NCBI GenBank assembly: GCA_003221075.1
Contig: QHUF01000025.1
Location: 1-8,220 of the forward strand
DNA: 8,220 nucleotides
Reading direction: 5' to 3'
Origin: Gemmatimonadota bacterium
GTDB lineage: Bacteria > Gemmatimonadota > Gemmatimonadetes > Gemmatimonadales > GWC2-71-9
Part shown: piece by piece, positions 1 through 6,023 of the stretch
Layout: each line of letters opens with the position of its first letter
Numbering within the stretch: the stretch's first letter is position 1
Notes under the pieces: generated by a model
Seen by the model: the letters and a program-made list of their open reading frames with translations, nothing else
What the model was told of the DNA's origin: nothing
The model's database searches: none
Position numbers and translations under genes: made by a program

Positions 1-519
1 CTTGCCAATTTCTTCAACGTCGAGACGCGCGCGATCCGCGGTTGGCGGGAATGGCCGTATGCCTACGTGATCTCCGCGCGCCAGGACTCGGTCGCGCTGA
101 GCGCGATGCTCGGGATCTTGCGGCGCGGCGGGGTGGAGATTCGCACGGCCCTGCAGTCGTTCAGCGTGCAGGGCCAGCGCCATGCCGCGGGGACGTACGT
201 CGTCGTGCTGCGCCAACCGTACGCGGCATTCGCCAAAACGCTCCTGGAAGTGCAGAACTATCCGGACCGGAGACTGTATCCCGGTGGACCGCCGGAGCGC
301 CCCTACGACGTCACCGCGCACACCCTGCCGCTGCTGATGCGAGTGACGGCGATCGCGGCAAACGACTCGTTGCGCGTTCCGTTGTCGCCGCCGATCACGC
401 CGAGATCGGTCAATCCCATCCCGCCGCTGCAGGCTGACACGCAGCGCATTGGCCTCTACAAGTCGTACGACGCGGCGATGGATGAGGGTTGGACGCGGTG
501 GGTGTACGACAACTGGTAG
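1..519 (+). CDS. M14-family zinc carboxypeptidase-like protein, middle/C-terminal fragment ending at an in-frame TAG (5' end outside window)
   Basis: The frame is open from base 1 and gives 172 residues before TAG at 517-519. The text (WREWPYAYVIS, then RGGVEI, GTYVVVLRQPYAAFAKTLLE, YPGGPPERPYDVTAHTLP) resembles the region after the zinc-peptidase domain in large secreted M14 proteins of Gemmatimonadota-like bacteria. The M14 zinc-binding HxxE motif is not visible and must lie upstream of the window. The fragment ends in DEGWTRWVYDNW and the next codon is TAG. Family resemblance then resumes immediately in the same frame with VPYTSL. This is therefore most likely the front part of one interrupted gene with the following entry, not a complete protein. 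A full-length relative would be exported and cleave peptides. Activity here is doubtful because of the stop. The family call is from recognition, not a search. Confidence 0.65.
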   Translation, partial: LANFFNVETRAIRGWREWPYAYVISARQDSVALSAMLGILRRGGVEIRTALQSFSVQGQRHAAGTYVVVLRQPYAAFAKTLLEVQNYPDRRLYPGGPPERPYDVTAHTLPLLMRVTAIAANDSLRVPLSPPITPRSVNPIPPLQADTQRIGLYKSYDAAMDEGWTRWVYDNW

Positions 520-1143
520 GTGCCCTACACATCTCTCGTCGACTCCGTGGTGCGCGCGGGGAAGCTGCACGATCAGTTCGACGTGATCATTCTGCCCGAT
601 CAGTCGCCGCGCGAGATTCTCGAAGGCCTGCCGCCGCGCTATCCGGCGCCGTACGCGGGAGGCATCGGTCCCGACGGCAGCGAAGCGCTGCGGCAGTTCG
701 TCGTCGACGGCGGAACGCTCATCGCGTTGAATGAGGCGAGCCGATTCGCGATTCAGGCGCTGCTGCTGCCGGTGCGGAACGTGCTCGAAGCGGTGGGCGA
801 CGAGGATTTTTACGCGCCGGGCTCGATCTTCCGGCTGGAGCTGGACACCTCGACCGCCGTCGCGCACGGGATGCCGCGCGAGACGATTGGATGGTTTCAG
901 GGAGGGCCCGCGTTCGAGGTCCTCGACTCGAACGTGACGCAGGTGGTCGGGCGGTGGCCCGAGGATCCGACGCGCATCTTGCTCTCCGGCTGGGTGCTCC
1001 ATCCGGAACGCATCGCGGGAAAGGCCGCGATCCTCGACGTCCAGCAAGGCAGTGGGCACGTGATTCTGTTCGGCATCCGGCCGCAGTATCGCGGGCAGAG
1101 CATTGCCACTTACCCATTGCTATTCAATAGCTTACGACCTTGA
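520..1143 (+). CDS. C-terminal amidotransferase-like domain of the same M14-family protein, downstream of an in-frame stop
   Basis: The frame is the same as the preceding fragment, and the first codon after TAG is GTG, giving 207 residues to TGA at 1141-1143. Family members continue through this point without a break. Visible features are FDVIILPDQSPREILEGLPP, then a Gly-rich stretch and a strand reading GGTLIALNEAS. This looks like a class I glutamine-amidotransferase (flavodoxin-like) fold. Ala-Leu-Asn stands where an active amidotransferase has its nucleophilic Cys, so the domain is probably structural or ligand-binding. The end (GHVILFGIRPQYRGQS...LLFNSL) is the usual C-terminus of these proteins. 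The GTG could in principle allow reinitiation after TAG, but no well-spaced Shine-Dalgarno is seen and there is no signal peptide. It is best read as the second half of a nonsense-interrupted gene, unless the stop is a sequencing error or is read through. Confidence 0.65.
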   Translation: MPYTSLVDSVVRAGKLHDQFDVIILPDQSPREILEGLPPRYPAPYAGGIGPDGSEALRQFVVDGGTLIALNEASRFAIQALLLPVRNVLEAVGDEDFYAPGSIFRLELDTSTAVAHGMPRETIGWFQGGPAFEVLDSNVTQVVGRWPEDPTRILLSGWVLHPERIAGKAAILDVQQGSGHVILFGIRPQYRGQSIATYPLLFNSLRP

Positions 1144-1182
1144 TGCGACGCTAATGCTTGCCCGATCGGGGGCTGATTTCCT

Positions 1183-2382
1183 ATGTTGGTGGCCCCTATG
1201 AAGTTGGCTCGGCAGGCAAGCGCTTTCTTCTTTTGGGCCGCGATCGCAAGTCGCGGCCTTTTTGCCCAGCAGCTGCCATCGTCGCCCGAGACGATGCGGT
1301 TGCGTGGCATCGAGCTGCGCTACGTTCTCCCCGATCCGATGTTCGACAACTCCCAGGCGGATCCGATCAAGGCGCTGTACGTCAACGCGTGGGCGTTTGG
1401 GTCGAGCAAACTCGCGCAACTGGTCCGGCTCGCGGATTCGACGGAGATCAACGCGTTGGTCGTCGACGTGAAGGACGACACCGGCTGTCTGCTCTATCCC
1501 TCGGAAGTGAAAGTCGCGCAGGAGATCGGCGCAACGAAATGCGTCCGCACGAAAGATGTCCAATCGCGTCTCGATACCCTGCGCGCGCACGACATCTACG
1601 CCATCGCGCGCATCGTCGTCGCCAAAGATCCGCTCCTAGCCGAGCGCAGGCCAAAGTGGTCGGTCCAAAATCGCGACGGCAGCGGACTGTGGCGCGATCG
1701 GATCGGCATCGCGTGGGTCGATGCGTATAACGACTCGGTCTGGATCTACTCCGCGCAGCTCGGGCAGGAAGCAGTGCGGCTCGGCTTCAACGAAGTCCAG
1801 TTCGATTACGTGCGTTTCCCCGACGAGCCGAAGGAAGCGATGGCACAGGCGATCTTTGCGGCCCGCAAAAAGGGCGAGACGCAGCGCGAGGGCGTGCAGG
1901 CGGGGATCGCCATTCTCGTGAATCGCATTCAGCCGCTGGGCGTCCCCGTCACATTCGATGTCTTCGGCTTGACGGCGTCGGCGACCGGAGACCTGGGCAT
2001 CGGCCAGGTGTGGGAAGACTTCGTGACGGTCGCGGACGTCGTGTTGCCGATGGTCTATCCCAGCCACTACTACAAGGGCAGTTATGGACTCGCGTGGCCG
2101 AACGGCGAGCCATACCGCGTCGTTCGTAACGCCCTCAGCGAAGCACTCGAACGCTCACGGCCGCTCGCCAAAGCCGCCACGATCCGCCCCTATCTCCAGG
2201 CATTCACGCTCGGCCGGCGGAAGCCCCGCTATACGCCGCACGAGATTCGCGAGCAGATCCGCGCGGCCGAAGAGCTGGGGATCGAGACGTGGGTCCTCTG
2301 GAATCCCCGCAGCGTATACCAGCGCGATTCACTTCGTCCCTACCGCGTGCCGGTCGTGACAGTTACGGGTGGCGCTCAGTAA
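1183..2382 (+). CDS. Putative secreted glycoside hydrolase, DUF4015 type (TIM-barrel)
   Basis: The product is 399 residues if started at ATG 1183, or 394 from ATG 1198. The GGGGG run about 8 nt upstream favours 1183. Residues 7-29 look like a signal peptide: KLAR, then a hydrophobic core with FFFWAA, then LFA before QQ. The mature part carries motifs I associate with the DUF4015 putative glycoside hydrolase family: KALYVNAWAF (63-72), NALVVDVKDDTG (90-101), YAIARIVVAKDPLLAERRP (139-157), WVDAYN (178-183), GFNEVQFDYVRFP (201-213), FDVFGLTAS (258-266), DLGIGQVWE (270-278) and VVLPMVYPSHY (286-296). The conserved acids at strand ends, such as D208 in QFDYVRFP and D259, fit a carbohydrate-active barrel. 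The substrate is unknown. A terminator-like hairpin at 1236-1263 lies inside the signal-peptide codons, so the true start or the expression mode is uncertain. The next gene follows after 16 bp. Confidence 0.85.
   Translation: MLVAPMKLARQASAFFFWAAIASRGLFAQQLPSSPETMRLRGIELRYVLPDPMFDNSQADPIKALYVNAWAFGSSKLAQLVRLADSTEINALVVDVKDDTGCLLYPSEVKVAQEIGATKCVRTKDVQSRLDTLRAHDIYAIARIVVAKDPLLAERRPKWSVQNRDGSGLWRDRIGIAWVDAYNDSVWIYSAQLGQEAVRLGFNEVQFDYVRFPDEPKEAMAQAIFAARKKGETQREGVQAGIAILVNRIQPLGVPVTFDVFGLTASATGDLGIGQVWEDFVTVADVVLPMVYPSHYYKGSYGLAWPNGEPYRVVRNALSEALERSRPLAKAATIRPYLQAFTLGRRKPRYTPHEIREQIRAAEELGIETWVLWNPRSVYQRDSLRPYRVPVVTVTGGAQ
1236..1263 (+). terminator. Terminator-like hairpin with T-run, inside the signal-peptide codons of the glycoside hydrolase gene
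   Basis: GGCCGCGA at 1236-1243 is the exact reverse complement of TCGCGGCC at 1251-1258. The 7-nt loop is 1244-1250, and five T residues (1259-1263) follow immediately. This is the layout of a Rho-independent terminator on the plus strand, 92 bases after the stop of the M14-like gene. It lies within codons 18-27 of the hydrolase if that starts at 1183. It could be the terminator of the M14 gene, a 5' attenuator of the hydrolase, or a coincidence of GC-rich codons. Confidence 0.45.
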
Positions 2383-2398
2383 CGCCATATTCACGCAC

Positions 2399-3124
2399 AT
2401 GAAACGGCTGTTGCTCACCCTGACCCTCACGGGGGTCATCGTGGCGTGCTCCGATGCCGGTGGCGTCGATCCCGAGGCGATTCCGGGACCTGAGCTCGTC
2501 GCGGTCCGCATGGCCCTCGACTCCGCATTCCTGCACGACACGTCGCTCGATCCCGCATTTACGGGGGACTCGGGGCTGTACGCGTTGATGTCCGTGGTCG
2601 TCTTCCCGTTCATGGATCGCGCGACCCGCATCGCGCAGGGCTCGGGGGGGGACACGACGCGCGTGGCCGGCATCGAATTCGACATCGACGCGACGCAGGG
2701 CGGCTCGCACATCACCAGCAACCTCACCGCGATCCTCGCTTGGCGAGGCTACCATGGCGCGACGGGCACCATGGACTCGGTGTTCTTCCTGCTCGGAGCG
2801 GGTCGCGCGCCGATCGCGGATTCGCTATGGTCGCGCTTCACCCTGGACACGACCGGCACGGGCACGGGCTTCGTCATCCATCAGGCGGCGGATTCGACGG
2901 TCAAGAAGTGGCTGTCGCGCAGTGGCCACCTGCATACCACGTCGAGCCAGTACGGCTCGAGTCAGGGTGGGTCCACGTTCAACGTGGCTCGGGGCATGCT
3001 GAACGGCGAGTTCACGATCACGGCGAAGTCGGTTCCAGATTCGAGTACGACCGTGACGTCCGCACTGGATTTTGGAAGCGGTGCGCGCGCGGTGAGGGTG
3101 AAGATCCGCGGCACCCTACCCTGA
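2399..3124 (+). CDS. Lipoprotein of unknown function
   Basis: Started at ATG 2399 the product is 241 residues and opens with a typical lipoprotein signal: MKRLL, a hydrophobic Thr-rich stretch, and a lipobox I14-V15-A16-C17 followed by SDAGG. This signal decides the start over the upstream GTG at 2369, which would add ten residues before it and overlap the hydrolase stop. No clear Shine-Dalgarno is visible in the 16-bp gap, so translation may be coupled to the upstream gene. The mature protein is rich in Thr, Ser, Gly and Asp, with alternating patterns suggesting beta-strands, for example STTVTSALDFGSGARAVRV near the end. I do not recognise a family or catalytic motif. It is probably anchored in the inner or outer membrane facing the periplasm. 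Its TGA overlaps the 3' end of the convergent aconitase gene by 9 bp. Confidence 0.8.
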   Translation: MKRLLLTLTLTGVIVACSDAGGVDPEAIPGPELVAVRMALDSAFLHDTSLDPAFTGDSGLYALMSVVVFPFMDRATRIAQGSGGDTTRVAGIEFDIDATQGGSHITSNLTAILAWRGYHGATGTMDSVFFLLGAGRAPIADSLWSRFTLDTTGTGTGFVIHQAADSTVKKWLSRSGHLHTTSSQYGSSQGGSTFNVARGMLNGEFTITAKSVPDSSTTVTSALDFGSGARAVRVKIRGTLP

Positions 3125-5113
3125 GTAGGACGTCTCCAGCACCATCCCGGGCGTCCAGGCGGTGATGTAGCCGGTAATTGCCGACGCAGCGACGGTGTAG
3201 GGATTGGCGAGATAGAGCTGGCCGGGACCTGAGCGGCCCGGAAAGTTGCGGTTGATCGCGCTGATGGTGACCTCTTCGCGCGTCTTCGACACTCCCGGCC
3301 CCGCGTTAATGCAGGCGCCACAGGACGGCTCGAGAAACGTGGCGCCCACCCGCCGGAACACATCCAGGTAGCCCTTCTCCTCGCAGTAGCGTTTCACGTC
3401 CTGCGAGCCGCATTGAATGAAGAAGCGCACCCACGGCGCGACACGCTCACCGCGTCCCGCGGCTTCGGCGAGCACGCGCGCGTACATGTCCATGTCTTCT
3501 TTTTTGCCCGCCGTGCAGGAGCCCGCGTACGCGATGTCCACCTTGATCCGCTGCGTGACGTCATCGATGTGGAGCCCGTTCCCGGGGTCGCCGGGAAGGG
3601 CGATCATCGGGCGAATGCTCGCCGCGTCGACCTCGATGACCTCGCAGTACTCGGCTCCGGCGTCACTCGTGAGGCCGGCACACAGGCGCTCCGCATCAGC
3701 GCGGGACATCTTCCGATAGTCCATCAGGTATTCGACCGTCTTGGCGTCCGGCGCGACATAGCCCGTAAACCCACCCACCTCGGCCGTCATGTTGGTCATC
3801 GTGGCGCGCTCGTCTACCGACAACGATTCGACAGCATCGCCACAGTACTCCACCAGCTTGCCGATCGCTTTGCCGGTCTTGACGTACGGATGGCGCAGGA
3901 CCTCCAGCATGAAGTCCTTCGCGGTGACGTTGTCGGGTTTCTGGCCGGTGATCACCACCTTGACCGTCTCAGGCACCTGCAGCCGCACGTCTTTGGTGAT
4001 CCAGGAATTGAAGATGGCAGTCGTCCCCACGCCGAACGCGATGCAGCCGACCGCGCCCGCATGCGGCGTGTGCGAATCGGAGCCGATAATCACCTGCCCG
4101 GGCAGCGCGTGCGACTCCAGGATCTTCGAGTGGCAGATCGCTTCGGAACCATGATGGCCGAGCCGCAACTCGCCGTAGAGCTTGATCCCCTGCGCCGTGG
4201 CGAATTCGCGCTGCTTCTTCTCGAGCTGCAGCGCGACGTCGAGTAGCCCTTCCTTCACCCGCTCGGGCGTCATTGCTTCGGGCAGGAAGGTGAGATGGTC
4301 GCGGAACATGAGAATCGAGCCGGGATCGTTCACCTGTGCGTCTTTCCCGACGAGCTGTTCGAAGAAGATCGCCGCCATCGGCGTCACGTATTCGTGGCTG
4401 AAGCGGATGTCGGTCAACACGAACCCTTCGTCGCCGGGCTGCACCGCGGGAACACCGATCTTTCCCTTCGCCGGATCGACGACCCAGCGGCGTGCGAGGA
4501 TCTTCTCGCCTAGCGTCATCGGCCGCTTCGGCGTCTTGGGTGGATGCAGCACCACCTCGCCCTTCAGCCGCGCCATGTTGTAGTTGAACAACCCGCCGTG
4601 CTCGATGATGCCGCGCGTGATCTCGCCCTCGCCCGCCGTGAACACCGACAACGGAATGACCTCGCCGCGGCGCACCTTGTCGAGAATCGCGAAATCGGTC
4701 GTCGTCAAAACACCGAGGTTCTGGCAGTTCTCGCGGTAGATGCGCTCGATGCTTTCGGCTACGACCAGTTTGATCCCCGCGCACATCTCGGCGTACGGCG
4801 ACTGCTCACGGGAGGAGCCTTTGCCGCGCCGCTTGCCGCTCACCGCCGCCACGAACCCGCCGCGTTTCACCGCGCCACGTGTAATCGGGAATTCGTCGCG
4901 GCACTTGAGTCCCAGGTAGGGGAATTCGCCCAGCGTTTCGTCGTAGTAGTAGCAGATGTAGGCGGGCGTGATTTCGTCGGTCGAGATGTCGTCGCGCAGC
5001 TTGTGCTCTGGTGTCCAGGCCGGATCATTCCCGGCGAGCTGCGCACGCACGAAGCCCGGATCCTCGGTCAGGTAGAGGATTCGGCCTTGCAGTCGAACAT
5101 TTGCGTCGCGCAT
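3116..5113 (-). CDS. Permuted single-chain aconitase / 3-isopropylmalate dehydratase family enzyme
   Basis: The product is a 665-residue [4Fe-4S] hydro-lyase that dehydrates and rehydrates a tricarboxylic or related hydroxy acid. The swivel (LeuD-like) domain comes first: DDISTDEITP at 41-50 and GSSREQ at 99-104. The catalytic LeuC-like part follows: GSEAICHS at 322-329, SDSHTPH at 345-351, AGSCTAGKKEDMD with Cys533, and PSCGACIN with Cys598 and Cys601. These three Cys are the expected cluster ligands. AINRNFPGRSG (619-629) is the conserved substrate-binding segment. The domain order matches AcnB without its N-terminal HEAT domain, and the length equals LeuD plus LeuC. Whether the substrate is citrate/isocitrate, homocitrate or isopropylmalate cannot be read from sequence. 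Start 5113 (MRDANVRLQG) is preferred over ATGs at 5140 and 5164: both extensions read into the divergent gene, and a plausible -10 sits just upstream of 5113. No leu or other TCA genes are adjacent. Confidence 0.9.
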   Translation of the reverse strand: MRDANVRLQGRILYLTEDPGFVRAQLAGNDPAWTPEHKLRDDISTDEITPAYICYYYDETLGEFPYLGLKCRDEFPITRGAVKRGGFVAAVSGKRRGKGSSREQSPYAEMCAGIKLVVAESIERIYRENCQNLGVLTTTDFAILDKVRRGEVIPLSVFTAGEGEITRGIIEHGGLFNYNMARLKGEVVLHPPKTPKRPMTLGEKILARRWVVDPAKGKIGVPAVQPGDEGFVLTDIRFSHEYVTPMAAIFFEQLVGKDAQVNDPGSILMFRDHLTFLPEAMTPERVKEGLLDVALQLEKKQREFATAQGIKLYGELRLGHHGSEAICHSKILESHALPGQVIIGSDSHTPHAGAVGCIAFGVGTTAIFNSWITKDVRLQVPETVKVVITGQKPDNVTAKDFMLEVLRHPYVKTGKAIGKLVEYCGDAVESLSVDERATMTNMTAEVGGFTGYVAPDAKTVEYLMDYRKMSRADAERLCAGLTSDAGAEYCEVIEVDAASIRPMIALPGDPGNGLHIDDVTQRIKVDIAYAGSCTAGKKEDMDMYARVLAEAAGRGERVAPWVRFFIQCGSQDVKRYCEEKGYLDVFRRVGATFLEPSCGACINAGPGVSKTREEVTISAINRNFPGRSGPGQLYLANPYTVAASAITGYITAWTPGMVLETSYSG

Positions 5114-5119
5114 GTGCGA

Positions 5120-5148
5120 AGTATCTTCTTGGAGTCTCATGTTCGCAA
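5120..5148 (-). promoter_or_regulatory. Candidate promoter of the aconitase-family gene (possibly leaderless), within the divergent start region
   Basis: Read on the minus strand, TTGCGA (5148-5143) and GATACT (5125-5120) are separated by exactly 17 nt. Each matches four of six sigma-70 consensus positions. Only 6 nt (5119-5114) separate the -10 box from ATG 5113, so a transcript would start at or next to the start codon. On the plus strand the same bases give an overlapping TATCTT (5122-5127), which could serve the divergent gene with TTGCGT (5101-5106) at a short 15-nt spacing. These are pattern matches only, and sigma preferences in this lineage are unknown to me. Confidence 0.35.
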
Positions 5149-6023
5149 CCGCGCTGTTCCTCATGCAAGCAGCGTTTCAGAGCCCGCGCCTCGTCGAAAG
5201 CTCCGGCGTGGCCGTGAGCCGCGCATACCCCGGCGTGTTGTGGACGCACAACGACTCGGGCGATGGACCGTATCTCTACGCAACCGACCTGCACGGTACG
5301 GATCGTGGTGCGTTGCTCGTTCCCGGCGCGCAGGCGATCGACTGGGAAGACATGTCCCTTGGCCCTTGCCCGGTCGCCTTTCGGCTGCAGCCCCGAGCCT
5401 GCGTCTACCTGGCGGACAGCGGCGACAACATGGAGTTCCGGCCGTTCGTCACTATCTACGCGGTGCCCGAACCGGCGCCGCCGGAGCGGGCGAGCGACAC
5501 ATCCGGCACGACGGGAGCGCCGGCAGTGTTGCGCCTTCGGTACCCAGATGGCTCGCATGACGTCGAGGCGGTCTATGTGTCACCCCGCGACACGGCGACG
5601 TATCTCGTCAGCAAGGGCGCTACGAGAGGAAGCGCGATCCGATTATATCGCGTCGATCGCAGCGCCTGGCGAACGCCTGATACGACGTCCGACATTGTCG
5701 TTGCGACTCTGGTTCAAACCCTCGACATCCGCCCCAGCTCCGAGGCGGGGCGACTGGTAACGGGGGGTGCTATTCGGCCCGACGGCCGCCTCGTGGCGCT
5801 GCGCACCTACAGCGAGATCTACCTCTTCTATCCTGGGGTCGGCGGCCGTCTGCTGCTCGCGCGCCAACGTCCCTGCAACATCGCAGGGATCGAGATCGGC
5901 GGCGAAGCGATCGACTTTCTGGATGATTCGACGTTTGTCCTGACCAGCGAAGCCGGCCGCAGCCGGCCGGGCACGATCGATACCGTCCGTTGTCGTCTCT
6001 CACCGGAGCAACCCGCTCAATGA
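5139..6023 (+). CDS. Secreted beta-propeller-like protein of unknown function
   Basis: ATG 5139 is preceded by GGAG (5131-5134) at a short 4-nt spacing and gives 294 residues. An alternative ATG at 5112 would add nine residues and overlap the aconitase start codon. The N-terminus (FATALFLMQAAFQ) is a short hydrophobic export signal lacking basic residues. Motifs seen in an uncharacterised bacterial family are present: LVESSGVAVS (18-27), LWTHNDSGD (34-42), DWEDMSLGP (68-76), YLADSGDN (90-97), IYAVPEP (106-112), DVEAVYV (141-147), VTGGAIRPDGRLVALRTY (207-224) and GEAIDFLDD (255-263). Repeated short strands with acidic loop residues suggest a propeller, perhaps binding metal, but this is inference. 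Its TGA overlaps the ATG of the M28 peptidase gene, so the two are probably co-transcribed and translationally coupled. No enzymatic function can be assigned. Confidence 0.8.
   Translation: MFATALFLMQAAFQSPRLVESSGVAVSRAYPGVLWTHNDSGDGPYLYATDLHGTDRGALLVPGAQAIDWEDMSLGPCPVAFRLQPRACVYLADSGDNMEFRPFVTIYAVPEPAPPERASDTSGTTGAPAVLRLRYPDGSHDVEAVYVSPRDTATYLVSKGATRGSAIRLYRVDRSAWRTPDTTSDIVVATLVQTLDIRPSSEAGRLVTGGAIRPDGRLVALRTYSEIYLFYPGVGGRLLLARQRPCNIAGIEIGGEAIDFLDDSTFVLTSEAGRSRPGTIDTVRCRLSPEQPAQ

Noticed and set aside
1161..1170. Perfect 10-bp palindrome CCCGATCGGG upstream of the hydrolase start, and another (ACCAGCTGGT) at 7671-7680
   Set aside because: Several 10-bp palindromes are expected by chance in 8 kb, and neither is repeated or placed at a clear promoter. 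Operator function is unsupported.
1132..1590. Minus-strand frame of 152 codons over the hydrolase 5' end
   Set aside because: It is antisense to the DUF4015-type motifs, has no family signal, and its composition is shadow-like.
5114..5164. Longer aconitase start at 5164 (or 5140)
   Set aside because: It would run through the export signal of the divergent gene and has no clear Shine-Dalgarno. The family-like sequence starts at about ANVRLQGRILYLTEDP just after ATG 5113.
3413..5560. Long plus-strand open frames opposite the aconitase gene (277 and 338 codons) and a minus-strand frame at 3969-4784
   Set aside because: They are Arg/His/Ala-rich, have no recognisable motifs, and lie antisense to or out of frame with a clearly motif-bearing enzyme. 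They are typical GC-rich shadows.
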